A DNA stretch of 64,000 nt from Aculops lycopersici (taxonomy: Eukaryota > Arthropoda > Arachnida > Trombidiformes > Eriophyidae), in assembly GCA_015350385.1 (NCBI GenBank), contig WNKI01000002.1:7009870-7073869 (forward strand), read 5' to 3'. Under the pieces are notes generated by a model that saw only the letters and a list, made by a program, of their open reading frames with translations, had not been told where the DNA came from and ran no database searches. How positions within the stretch are numbered: position 1 is the first letter of the stretch; each line of letters starts with the position of its first letter. Both the position numbers and the translations under genes were made by a program. This document shows, piece after piece, positions 24,925 through 35,633 of the stretch.

Positions 24925-27246
24925 TCGTGCGTCATTTGCCTTAGCCACATTCGTCGCCGCCGCCGTCGTGGTGGTGGTGGTCGCCAGTCTCGTGACCTCC
25001 GCGGCCAGTCTATTAGTCTGTGGCTCGCCCTTTTGCGGCGCGACTCAATCTAATCGTAGGTCGCTGGCAGTCCAGTCGGCCATCCAACAATACGACCCAC
25101 GGCGAGCTTTTAGTGCATAACACGGAACCAGCGACTCACAGTTGATAAGCGCAACCAAAACCAAGTGACTCGAACGAATGGCCACCAATAACTGCGTCGT
25201 CGTGGTTGTTGTTGCTCTTGTTATTTGCGTGCCTCCTCTTTTATTTCCTTCACCACTGATATGAGCTACGACCAGATGAGTTTACTGGCCTCGGGTGAGC
25301 CCTTTTTTAACTGATGCACAATGATGCAATAGAAGAGCAACCACAAAACTTGTGGCTAACATTCACCTAACGCTCAAATGAACGCCAGGTGAATGTTTTA
25401 TCATCACTAATATAAAAACTAAGAACCAGAAGAGGATCAACAGCAATAGCCTTCTTGCCACCCTCTCATCTTATTCCAAGCAAAGCAAATTTAACCACTA
25501 CAATGATGTGCCACTTTTCGGCTTTCAAACAGCCTAACCAAAGCTGATCTTTTTGACGAGGCGCGTAAGCTCTCCGCCGGGTAGCAGTGTATTACTAAGA
25601 GGAGAGATGGAGAGCGCGCCTTGGTGTAGCCTTGCTGGAGTTTCGCGCCTCAGTCGCGATAGTCGGACCAAACCAAACAGTTACCCGCTGGCTTACTGCG
25701 CGTATTCAAATGCAAACACATCGACGCCAGCCAACCAGCCTGCTATTCGGACGACACTTTCCAGTCAATTTGGACGGAATTATTCAAATACACAGTTAGA
25801 AGGTGAGGGAAGGAGGTGAGGGAATGGCAGCAACAACTGGAGTGATAACATTGGGTTTCGCATTATATTCAATCTATCCGTTCTGGTTGGTCGCCGCCGC
25901 CGCCGCGCAACTCATTCCATCCCCTCGGAGCGAGCCTCGATTCGGGGCTGAGTGTGAATGATAATTCATTGGCTTCGAGATTGGCATTGACATAGCAGCT
26001 ACTGCTACTGCTACCACTACTTTTGCCACTTCACCAGCTGCACCATAAACTCAAGTGCACAACTGTTGTGCTTTTGGTCCGGCCGCCCTGGCATTCGGCT
26101 AATCCCAACGCCACAACAACTTGGCCGCCGCTCGCTAGGTTAGGGTGCTAGTATTACGAGTCCGTCAGTCGGTTTGGCGGTTTGTCGGTGGGGCGAGAGC
26201 AAATACGAAAGTTGCAGTGTATGTTTATACATCTGGCAACAGCTTTCACATTCCAACAGTGTAAATGTCTACCAATACCACTAACGCTATCACCACCACT
26301 ACCACTACTGCTAATACACAAAAATAATCTCCAATGAAAAGGCGAACTGACTGATCGACTGTGAAGCGCATTGAAAGAATTTTGAAATGAACGAGAAGCC
26401 AAATTGAAAGTGAAATGAAATTTTGTCCGGATTAGCTGGTTGGGTTTTCCTTTATGCTCCAAATCACACAAGCATTTGCTATGGGAAAAAGGGACTCCTC
26501 TCTCCATCACTTTCAATAGAGTTACCTAAGCGAGCGAGTGGGTGAAAAATTATACATAAAACCACTCGCTTGGGAAATAGGAAACTCATCCAGTTCAGAG
26601 TCATCTATTTTACGTCCGTAAGTCCAACCGTCGATTTGCGACAATGACAAGACACGAAACCGAAGTGACACACAACGGATAACAAAGTTCAAATGAACTT
26701 GCGGCCTGGGTTTGCACTAGGTTTGCTCGAGATACCACATCGAGCTTTTGATGACGCGCATAAGCTTAGCTGAGCTCTGTCATGGAGTTCATTCACATTC
26801 TGCTTGCAATCTCATTGTAAGTCTCGTTTTGTCGCAATAGTTGGTCGCTAATATTAAATCAGTCTAAACTACAACAATTGTTACCATTTTGCATTCCATT
26901 TTTTGGACTATACTAAATGGCTCTTCGATGATTCTGAGTGAGTTGGCTTTTTATTTTTACTTTTCTATTACGCTCCCAGCAGCAACAACACAATGTCCCT
27001 TGGACATTGATGTTGTTGTTGCTGATGCCAGTACTATTGCTGCACAACCACAAGTAGTACTCATGGTTTTAGAGCTGACGAGTCGTTGTCAGGCGGTCAG
27101 TTATTCTAGTCAGGTGCGGGTTTTAATCCTCGCCGGCGCACCTGGTAGTTGGTTGCCTTGGTGTGTGGACCTCCAAAATGGAAAAGAGAACAGCAGCTCG
27201 ACTATGATCAACCATCTCACTCACTCTGACATCCACTGTAAATAGC

Positions 27247-27876
27247 TCATCTGCGACCAAGAGTGAACTGGCTCATCAAAGTCTCCAATGGATTTCCGCT
27301 TGACCCCGCGTTGCCTACCGAGTTTGAAGGGGTAGAGCTCGAACTGGAAGTCTGACTAGCGCCACTACCGCTTCCGCCAACGATCATACTACCAACAAAT
27401 GGCAAGCGCGATGGGTTCAGAGCACCGCTCACCTGTGAGCCAACCGAGTCAATTTGGTTGTAGAGTTGATCGCCCATTGGTAGTGACAAAACTTGTTGCG
27501 ATAACAGCTCGGTTACTGGCTTGCTCATATCATGCAATGGTTGCAGTGCGGGCTTTAATGATTTAAAAGCATCCCAGTCTATGAACATCCAAACGAAGTC
27601 CTGCTCCTTGTTGCCGCCGCTAGCCTTTTGGTTTGCGCCCTTTACACTCTTGATGCTTTCCATTTCGTTCTCAGTGTATGATTTGCCACCTAGCGGTTTT
27701 GGTTGCAAATTTTGTGGACGGATATGGAGTTAGTTTTTGATGTCTCTGAATCCTGCAAGAATACTATTGATCAATCAATCAAAGCACTCACCTGTTTGCT
27801 CGGCCAAGCTCATAGCTACCGATAGTGCCAAGACCACGAACACAACTGGTGCTAGCTTCTTGAAGATTGAAGCCAT
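27247..27876 (-). CDS. Small secreted protein of unknown function (2 exons)
   Basis: Exon 1 (27792-27876) encodes MASIFKKLAPVVFVVLALSV..., a clear signal peptide ending near AMSLAEQT. A GTGAGT donor follows. The intron (27690-27791, 102 bases) ends CGCTAG and joins in frame to exon 2 (27247-27689), giving 175 residues. Mature features are a WMFIDWDAF aromatic segment, a moderately hydrophobic middle, a Ser/Gly-rich stretch and the end LETLMSQFTLGRR. No cysteines occur in the mature part. I do not recognise the family. The acceptor lacks a strong pyrimidine tract but is the only one that avoids the in-frame stop just upstream. TATATAAAG lies at 28028-28036 (minus), 152 bases before the ATG, as expected for an inducible or tissue-specific secreted product. 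Confidence 0.65.
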
Positions 27877-28592
27877 TTTTTGATGATTGGGTATCTTCTT
27901 CTGTCCGTCTGATTGTTAGTGGATATTGTAATTCTAGATGGCAGTTTTTATGAGATTGTAATGTTAATTATAATTTTTTTTCTTTTAATAAATTGACAGT
28001 TGATTTGATTTAGATATGAATCAAACTCTTTATATACCAGAAGAGGAAATCAGTGAAACGGTAGCGAAACCTTGAGATTCAACTGATTCATTGACACGAT
28101 ACATACCTGATAGGGTAATCTATTGGAGTTATTTTCCAATTTGTATTCTGCTTGAAAATCCGCCCAAGTTTGTCTATCTATCAACGAAGCTTAACATTTA
28201 AGCATGATAGCTAGACGTAGATGCATCCATCGACGCATTGAATCTTGTTGCTGATTGATTCCACCAACACCTGTTTCGGGAAGATTATGGATTAGCGGTC
28301 ATGATGCTTGAGCTGTTGATATTAGAAAATTGTCCATGGCTGTTGCAACTATCCGAGTTTTTGTCTCTTGCTCATCGACTTTGTCATAGAAGCTGTCGTC
28401 ATGGAAATGTCAGCAACATTTGTTTTGGCAAATTTTTCACTCATCCGCTAATCCAGCCTATTGATGTTGGCGCCGTTGATTCATTAGTATTTTTGTGTGT
28501 GTGCGTTATAATAACGTCAACCAAACAACCAATCAACCACCTAACGAACAAACTAGAAAGCAGCCGACGGTTCCAATGTCTGACAAAAGAGC
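27877..28592. other. Intergenic region upstream of the secreted-protein gene
   Basis: Contains the TATA box at 28028-28036 and AT-rich DNA, then the 3' flank of the P-type-ATPase-like gene. No other gene seen. Confidence 0.6.
28028..28036 (-). promoter_or_regulatory. TATA box of the 27.2-kb secreted-protein gene
   Basis: On the minus strand it reads TATATAAAG, 152 bases upstream of the start codon. Confidence 0.6.
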
Positions 28593-31016
28593 TCAGGGCT
28601 CTAAACTCGTTTGCGACTTTGATGTTGTTGGACCAGAAGGGTGATGCTTTTGGCGCCGATGCTGGTGACGTTGGTCTCTCTGTTGGTTAACCCTGCGGGG
28701 TGATCTACCACTTGTTGCTTGTTTGTGCGGCGGTGCCATTACATCGCCGGTTGTTTTGTAGTGGTAGCCACTAGCGACATCAGACGACAAATAATGTCCA
28801 TGGTGATGAGCTACGCCGCTATGTACTGGCCTCCTCTGACCACGCCTTTGTTGTCCGGTTAGTGGCGAGATCAAGGCGCTTAAGCCCGCGAAAACAAAGC
28901 AAACAAACCACTGAGTTGGATTCAGGTTTTCCAACCCAAAAGCGTTGAGCTCTGATATGATTACTTGGGCAAATACGGCCATTAGTAGGATGCATACAAA
29001 AAATGGATGATTCTTGAATCCGGACTTGAGGTTAAATTTGCCGAATTGATTGAAACAATTGCATAGATTAAATATATTATTCATCATAAGTGAGTTGAAG
29101 GCCAAAGTTTGGTGTTGCTTGTTGTTGGCTGAATTCAACTGAAACATTGCGTTGCCAAAGATCATTATGATAATCATAACCAAAACTTGATAGGCAATGT
29201 GAAGTTTGGCCAGCCGATATGTAACATCGTCAATCAGCGACGAGTTTCTAAATGTTTGCTTGTATTGTATCACCAGTTTGCTATTGATTATTGCCTCATC
29301 AAAATCGATTCCACTCGGATGAACATTGGGTTCATCATCCTGCTTATGTCTCCTTCTTTGCGATCTCGATTGTCTATTTGTATGTCGCAAGCTCGAAACA
29401 CCACCACCAGTTGATAGGTCACCGTAAGAGCGGTGTCCATCGTTCTCCCCACCATCTCCATCAGAATCATAAGCATCTGAATCTTCAAGATCGGGTGAGC
29501 TGTTTAGTGTGTCATCGTTTTCCCCGTTATTTTGGTTTAATTGCTGCATTCTAATATTAGTGGCCGTGTTATACTGATTATCGCTCGGATAAATTGACGA
29601 ACTCTCCTGGCCTGAGATACTCGCCATTGACCTGTGATGATCTCGACCTGATCTACTGGGACGGCGAGGTGACTTTGATTTCGATGACGAAGGGTGGTGG
29701 TTATAATTCAAGCGGCCATTAGAGCCACCTGAAGAGGAAACGGCTCGCTCGACAAAGTCCTCGCTAGTCGCATGCGACATGTCGGCCACAACCGAGGACT
29801 TAATGGGTGCCCGAGGCAGAGAAGATAACCATTTAGTCATAAGTGCAATAATGGCAAACACTTGCTGAAGAATGACCAAAAGTGTGAATTGGCTGTGAGA
29901 TACAATTTGTTCTTGAAAGACGGTAATAGATAGGAACCGATAAATGCAACACGATACTGAGGCGCTTATTTGATACAGTGCATAGGATTGCCGAATGTTC
30001 GAGGCCAAAAGGCAAACGATCAGAAATAAATATAAATCGGTAAAGGTCATATTCTCTGATTTGAGTAGAACCTGGGCATTCTTTTTGACATCCTCGTCGT
30101 CACAATCTTGAAATGTGAGCGCGCCATCGGAGGTTTTCATTGCTTCAGGGTCAGTGAAACTATAGCCCAAATATGCTAGATTCTCATTTGGCATTGGCTC
30201 ACAGTGTTTCATTAAATAGATGAGCATCGATTTATCGGCTGGCGTAGATTGGGACATGATCTTCATCCGAGACAAAACATAACGCACCTTCTCTTGCTTT
30301 ATGTCTCCATGTGAATCCGTTATATACTTGAGCAAATCAACTGACTTCATCACAGCCAACTTATGATGATCCCTTCTAATGAGTCCAATTCGAATGCCCA
30401 ACTTTCTAGCATCCTCGTAAGATTCCTCAACTATTAGCTTGGGCTTTAGATGAGCCTTTATAAGTTGATACACCGAACCCCTCACTAATGGTCTGAGTCT
30501 AGTTGAATTGGGCATTTGACAGGCTTGAGCATCGCCGATGACTATGTATTTTGGAATCATACTCAACACCCTATCATCCTTAATCTCAATCCTTTCCGGG
30601 CCTCCGGCTCTAATCTTGGCAAAGCACTTGTTGAATATAGTGCAAATGGGAAAACCCAATGGGATTATTGCGGCCACTATAGCTATGGACTCCTCGACGA
30701 ACTCGAGGATTCGTTCTAGAAAGTGTTTAGACACACTGAGGGATGCAATGTCGCGATTGTTTATCTTTGACGTGGTTACGGTTATCGTGCTTACTGTAGG
30801 ATCAAACTCTTGAACTGCATACCGAATAATTAAGCCGATAAAAGTTGTAATCGCCAATGTGACTCCCAATTGTAGCAAACGTCTTGTAATATTGTCATAG
30901 ATTCTTGGTGGTTTTGATCTGATGGTCGAGATTACACCATCCTGTGAACTCTCGCGTTGGCGGTGACCTCCGCCACCCCCGCCGCCCGAGTCCGAGGATG
31001 ATACTCTTCGGTGCAT
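28593..31016 (-). CDS. P-type ATPase-like membrane protein lacking catalytic motifs (PMCA-related pseudoenzyme)
   Basis: A single-exon, 807-residue protein. Residues 43-70 and 98-135 match TM3 and TM4 of plasma-membrane calcium pumps, but the PEGLP motif reads PLGFP (119-123). No DKTGT phosphorylation motif follows. The cytoplasmic part is only ~170 residues, instead of ~400. It keeps pump-like traces: MSQSTPADKSMLIYLMK (resembling ARSSPTDKHTLVKG), a degenerate equivalent of the GDGTNDxxAL hinge, and DPEAMKTSDGALTFQDCDDEDV before TM5. A ~170-residue disordered Ser/Asp/Gly insert (about 400-570) lies between TM6 and TM7. The C-terminal TM7-10 block (LAFNSLMMNNIFNLCNCFN ... NHPFFVCILLMAVFAQVIISE) is clearly PMCA-like. 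The tail is His/Gln/Arg-rich. TM1-2 and the actuator domain are absent, with an in-frame TAG 12 bases before the ATG. ATP-driven transport is very unlikely. A regulatory or scaffold role is inference. Confidence 0.8.
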   Translation of the reverse strand: MHRRVSSSDSGGGGGGGHRQRESSQDGVISTIRSKPPRIYDNITRRLLQLGVTLAITTFIGLIIRYAVQEFDPTVSTITVTTSKINNRDIASLSVSKHFLERILEFVEESIAIVAAIIPLGFPICTIFNKCFAKIRAGGPERIEIKDDRVLSMIPKYIVIGDAQACQMPNSTRLRPLVRGSVYQLIKAHLKPKLIVEESYEDARKLGIRIGLIRRDHHKLAVMKSVDLLKYITDSHGDIKQEKVRYVLSRMKIMSQSTPADKSMLIYLMKHCEPMPNENLAYLGYSFTDPEAMKTSDGALTFQDCDDEDVKKNAQVLLKSENMTFTDLYLFLIVCLLASNIRQSYALYQISASVSCCIYRFLSITVFQEQIVSHSQFTLLVILQQVFAIIALMTKWLSSLPRAPIKSSVVADMSHATSEDFVERAVSSSGGSNGRLNYNHHPSSSKSKSPRRPSRSGRDHHRSMASISGQESSSIYPSDNQYNTATNIRMQQLNQNNGENDDTLNSSPDLEDSDAYDSDGDGGENDGHRSYGDLSTGGGVSSLRHTNRQSRSQRRRHKQDDEPNVHPSGIDFDEAIINSKLVIQYKQTFRNSSLIDDVTYRLAKLHIAYQVLVMIIIMIFGNAMFQLNSANNKQHQTLAFNSLMMNNIFNLCNCFNQFGKFNLKSGFKNHPFFVCILLMAVFAQVIISELNAFGLENLNPTQWFVCFVFAGLSALISPLTGQQRRGQRRPVHSGVAHHHGHYLSSDVASGYHYKTTGDVMAPPHKQATSGRSPRRVNQQRDQRHQHRRQKHHPSGPTTSKSQTSLEP

Positions 31017-32467
31017 AGTCTTGTTCTAGTTGTCCTCGCCTTCTAATATATGTGATTTGATTGTTGTTCCTGTGATTAGATATTACATCTTGTTTTTCAA
31101 ATTTGAACTCTTGAGCAAAAATATTGTCTACTTTTATCGAGTTCACCAAGTTTCCTGCTATCACAGTCTAATATTGTCACCTGTACTTCTGTCCCTACAA
31201 CTAGGCAATTTGATTAATGATCTTACCCAGAGAGCTTCTTGATACTCGTAATATTCGTGATATTATCTAATTTAGTTATTCGCTAGATAGAGTTGAGTAG
31301 TTATTTGACTCCAGTCCACTCGAGTCTAGTCGGGTCTAGCTACAAAGGAGTACAAATAATCTTTGTGCTGGTTCGAGTTTCGCAAATAGCAACTCGATAC
31401 ATAACATCTCTATCGAACTTTGTTGTCATTACTTTTTACCCACTGCGCCGGTCCAAGAGTCAACTAGAGAGGTATGCGTAAATGAAGAGTGACTTAGGCA
31501 TCGATTTGGGTCGCCAGGTGCATGGTTATGGTGAGGCACGAGAATCCTCTGGTCAGTTATGTGGCCGGCAGTGAGGAAGTTGGCTTAGCTGAGGTAGCGT
31601 TATGTTCTAATGAATCATGTTGCTTTTTGGTGGTGTTAATAAACAAGGGCCTAATTTCTCATGCAACAGCAACATCAAACACAAATCGCAGTTGCTTTCC
31701 AGTATAACTAATGAGCCGGTGGCACAGTCGCGATTTACGTTGTATGGTCGCCGAGGGAATAGCAATCCTAAGCTGGACTCTAGGCTCTGGCAGGTGGTCG
31801 CAATATTTGAATCACTGCTGGCGTCGGTCTCTCGATGTCTAGTTGTATAAAAGCTTCGTTGACCCATTTATAAGCCGGACCATAGAAGCAACCCCAAATT
31901 CATGCTTTTTCAGCGATTTTAGGCTACAGCCATATAGCAATTGAATTCTACTGCTAGTCATGTTATCGAGCAAATGAGCAAACCCATGGGTACCCTATTC
32001 GATGATAGGCGCAGTCACGTGAGTTATCGGTCATCGGACTGACCAGACTCAACGCCTAACACTGCAACGTGGCGAACTACCATGCATTGCGAGAACTGAT
32101 TTGCGATTTAGAGCTGCCGAGCCACTGTAAAAAGAAACCACGCCCTTTGAGACTAGCAATCAGTATGTGCTCACTTTACCTCTCACTTCCCATCAATGTT
32201 GGCTCTCTAACTTTCGAGGGTTCGAGGAGAAGTTTGGATAGTGTAGCAAAATCGGTTTTAGTACATAAGTCAGTTTGTAGTACATTAAGCTTAAAGTCTT
32301 TTGTTTTCCGCCGGATATAAAACCTCATTGCTAGTCTTCTCTCCAAGGTCTCTATCACACCTGTAAGGTGATCAACATATTTTTTCTAGCATCATGTCAC
32401 ATTTTGATGATTCATTCTCGGGCTAAATGATGATGATGATGATATTTTGTTTGCCCAGAGTTGATCT
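31017..32467. other. Intergenic region with two orphan TATA boxes
   Basis: No coding exon supported. TATAAAAG (31846-31853) and TATAAAA (32316-32322) lie on the plus strand without a recognised gene downstream, since the next feature is the 3' end of a minus-strand gene. A short non-coding transcript is possible. Confidence 0.45.
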
Positions 32468-33556
32468 TCATCTGACAACCACTCTCGATGGCGAATCAAT
32501 GGGGTCGGGTCGAATGGAATATCTAACTCCATTATAGTTATATACTGGCGGCTCCTTTGCTATTCGTGTTGGCCTCGATTTTGTCGTTGATTTATTACCA
32601 AAACATTGATCTGAATCTTCATCTAATAACAGTGCCATCCATGCAGCTAATATGCTATGAAGAATAAGATCGATTGATTGCGAGACAATATTTAGATATC
32701 TAGCATAAACATACTTCTCGTACATGATCCATTGCTCGCTTGCTACCTGATCAAAGTCATCTTGAGGCTCTAGATCTGGGGCAGATTGTTGTTGTTGCTG
32801 CCGAGAGTCTATCACACCATCTTTCGCTGCAATCAGTCTTGAGCCCTCGATTGACCCCTTCATTGGTAGATTTTCTCTCACCACTTGATCAGACATCACT
32901 GCATTCATAGATTGCGATATTTTTGAGCTCGAACTGCCTGTTCGACCGGCAATCAATGGTGGAACCGGCATGGGTATGATAGTAATTTCATCACTGTAAT
33001 CATCTGATTGCACTTGCCTCAATAAAGGAGCCAGAGAGTCGATAGGTGGTGAAGATTTTCTTCCTGACAAGGATCTGCTTGTGGCCCACTTGAGGTCCGT
33101 TGAATCCTGATTGGTCCCGTTTGCGAGCCGCTGTCCACCGCGAATGCGCTTCATCTTTGATGCTGGCTCTAGTTGCTTCTCATTTCTGTTTATCAACTTG
33201 CTCACCAAAGTTTTGAGCTTATTTTGTGTAGATTTCGGTCGGCGAGAATCCAGAGCCTGAGTCAAGTCGATTGGGCTGTGAATGAAGTGCGGTGATTTAG
33301 GTTGCATAGTATCGGGTTCACTTCGATTGATTGCATAAATAGTTATACTTGCTATCAATATAAGCGTCATGCAAGCTGAGAAGATTATTAGTATAAATCT
33401 ATTACCAATTATCAATCCCATGAGTCCAATGAGCGAAAATGCTAATATGATTATAGTTAGCATGATATTTTGATCTTGATCGAAACATTTCCTTAGCGAG
33501 CTAGTCATCAGCAGAATGAGATTAACAAACAATAAACTCTTGATGACGAACCTCAT
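32468..33556 (-). CDS. Multi-pass membrane protein of unknown function
   Basis: 362 residues, one exon, ATG at 33554-33556. Three hydrophobic segments sit at the N-terminus (about residues 5-20, 30-50 and 53-74). A long hydrophilic, Ser/Lys/Gln-rich loop of ~210 residues follows, then a fourth hydrophobic segment (SIDLILHSILAAWMALLL, about 293-312) and a polar tail with the tyrosine-rich motif EPPVYNYNGVRYSIRPDP. This could be a tetraspan protein with a very large cytoplasmic loop, or a signal peptide plus two helices and a final helix. I do not recognise a family. It lies between the P-type-ATPase-like gene and a small single-pass gene, all on the minus strand. Confidence 0.7.
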   Translation of the reverse strand: MRFVIKSLLFVNLILLMTSSLRKCFDQDQNIMLTIIILAFSLIGLMGLIIGNRFILIIFSACMTLILIASITIYAINRSEPDTMQPKSPHFIHSPIDLTQALDSRRPKSTQNKLKTLVSKLINRNEKQLEPASKMKRIRGGQRLANGTNQDSTDLKWATSRSLSGRKSSPPIDSLAPLLRQVQSDDYSDEITIIPMPVPPLIAGRTGSSSSKISQSMNAVMSDQVVRENLPMKGSIEGSRLIAAKDGVIDSRQQQQQSAPDLEPQDDFDQVASEQWIMYEKYVYARYLNIVSQSIDLILHSILAAWMALLLDEDSDQCFGNKSTTKSRPTRIAKEPPVYNYNGVRYSIRPDPIDSPSRVVVR

Positions 33557-33862
33557 GATTGCTTATCTATTCCTTCGGCATCACATAGACAATAAATGAT
33601 GCATGATTATATAATTCAAATTGATAACGATGATTACAATAGTATCGACCTTGTGATTTGGAAATCTCGATAGTTTAACACGCGGTGCAAGATTTTTAGT
33701 GTTGAAAGTTCGCTCGTGCAATTTGCGCTTGCGCGTGAGCGAATTGTTAAGAATAAATGCCCAAGTTATCGCTTATTTTATAATGCATACAAATTCCATA
33801 TAGCCTACATGTATATAGAGCGACTTGTAGATTACACAATTTCTATTGTTCACAAATAATCT
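33557..33862. other. Intergenic spacer
   Basis: AT-rich 5' flank of the 32.5-kb gene. A GC-rich word cluster AATTTGCGCTTGCGCGTGAG (33720-33739) may be its promoter core. Confidence 0.4.
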
Positions 33863-34379
33863 CTAGCAGTTTGTCGCCTTACCTGGTGCGACATAATTAC
33901 TTTGGTGATTAGGTTTTCCTGTTGGTGTGGTTGCATTAACTGTAACTGATGCTGGTGTTGCTGATGGAATTGGAGTGGAACAATATGATCCAAGACGTTG
34001 TCCGCTTCCACCACCTCCGACCATCCCTCTCTTGGAGTATCTTTGTGGAGTAGCCCTACCGGTTGTGGCAAACACGTTGCTTCTCTTCTTGAATCGGGCC
34101 CTTTTTTTATTTTACAAATGAATTCATGGGAGTGATATTAATGGCTAGCTCAACACTTATTATGATTTGAATTTTGAATACCAACAAAAAGTCAACTTAC
34201 CTACTAAATAGATTCATCGCAATGCAAATCCCGAGAAACATTATGCCCAAAACTATCATTATTGGTAGCATGTTCTCCGGTTTCGTCGTTTGAGTTACCA
34301 TCTTGCTAGAGTTGGCTTGCATCGTACTGTTGCCAGCAAGATTTACTTGCTTAAATCTTTCTCGCCCCTGATTTGGCAT
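33863..34379 (-). CDS. Small single-pass membrane protein (2 exons)
   Basis: Exon 1 (34201-34379) encodes 59 residues with one hydrophobic helix, LPIMIVLGIMFLGICIAMNLF, near its C-terminal end. It ends at a GTAAGT donor. A 100-base intron (34101-34200) ends in a pyrimidine-rich stretch and AG. Exon 2 (33863-34100) continues in frame with a basic RARFKKRSN stretch and a Gly/Ser/Thr/Pro-rich tail to TAG, total 138 residues. The basic residues just after the helix suggest an Nout-Cin orientation with a cytoplasmic tail. Near the end, CCAG|GTAAGG is a strong donor, so an alternative third exon is possible. Family unknown. Confidence 0.65.
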
Positions 34380-35633
34380 TACTGATCGGTGGATTGAATT
34401 TTATCTAGTGTTAAATAGCCAATACAATTCTCGTTGCAACAGTCAAATAAAGTTGAAAAAGTGTAAACAACAAGGATACTGAATTTTGTTCATGCATCCA
34501 AACGAAGCACTATGGAGGTGAGTTTACGAAGTTAGATTATGGGTTAGGCGGCTGGAGGTACAAAAAACTGTTAAGTCTGTTGGGTGCCATCGAGCGTGCA
34601 GTCCCATTAAGTATCCACTTCATGTTAAGTGTCAAGATTGTGAATAATGTTAGGGAGACTAATCGCAACAAACAAACCGGAACATTCATCCGTAAGTCGA
34701 TGTCTTGAGTCGACCCTCAAGAGCAGAGGTCATTGGTAAGCGACAAGTCAAGATGGCGGTGATAACAAAAAATCTAAATTGAACGTACCTATGACCTAAG
34801 ATAGATGATCTAACGGTTAAGGCCTTCTCCACAAATGCGCTATTCATTCCAAAATCCCATGATGTCACAGAAAATTTAATTATTTTTAGCAATGAGGCAA
34901 GAGTTGCGCAATCCTACCGAGATAGCAATTATAGTGGCACTAATTGCTAGGCACTCCCAGTTCTCTTAGCGGTTGGAAACCGACAGGTTAATCTCCCTCT
35001 ACCTGGGAGTAATCAAGTTCATTCGCGCTCTCATCCGGCGGGGCCTCGCAAGTTTTTTCTAATCTAGTCATATTAGATGCAATTTGAGACGGCCGAAATA
35101 GTTGGTCGCAAGCTGTTCAACTTAATGTGAGACATGATATTAGAAATGAACAGTTCATTCTCATTCAAACTTGCGGCCAGTGCTGTAGAAAGTGATGCAA
35201 AATCACTGCTATCAGCTCCCTTAGCTTCTAGCAAGCAGGCAAGAGAGCTAGCGGTCGGGAGCAATCAAAACAAATGGAGCCTCGACGGGTTTAGCAGTGC
35301 AGGTGAGCCATATACAGACCACACAGTGCACACCATCGCTTCAGTATGTAGTGAGAGGGAAAGAGATGGAGGTCGACTATCAGAATGTGGCCCAAATGAA
35401 CTCGTGCCGGTATTGCATGTTGGGCACATAGCGCGCGATGCCAGCGATTTAGGCGTTTACCGCCCAACGATACATGATGAAAATTTGATATTTTGCGGCC
35501 AAGTTAGCAACAATATTGTATAAATCTGGAGACAACTTTTTATTCTTTGAACATTCTAGCACAAGCTACCATCCAAAAATATTCCAGTTAATGATGCTAC
35601 AAGTTGAGCAATTTAACTCATCAAAGAGTGAAG
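34380..35633. other. Intergenic region before Tmie
   Basis: No gene supported. ORFs at 34686-34892 and 35134-35523 lack domain features. Any upstream Tmie exon carrying a signal peptide would lie here, but I could not place one. Confidence 0.5.

Larger units (their letters stand above)
20642..27246. other. Gene-poor region, part 3
   Basis: No gene supported. Seen here are a perfect palindrome GGCAAGCTAGCTTGCC (20930-20945), a CGA-triplet run (22481-22512), a (CAA)n run (23491-23515), and an isolated TATAAAAG at 24917-24924 that could mark a promoter with no recognisable downstream gene. Toward 26-27 kb the sequence becomes more AT-rich, like the gene-bearing part of the window. A 118-residue ORF ending at 27245 has no features I trust. 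Confidence 0.55.

Noticed and set aside
26889..27245. 118-residue ORF with a hydrophobic start
   Set aside because: It begins at a non-ATG codon, has no recognisable domain and abuts the end of an opposite gene. Kept as a remote possibility only.
35134..35523. 129-residue ORF before Tmie as a possible first exon
   Set aside because: No signal peptide, no donor site giving a consistent frame to exon 1, and polar biased composition.
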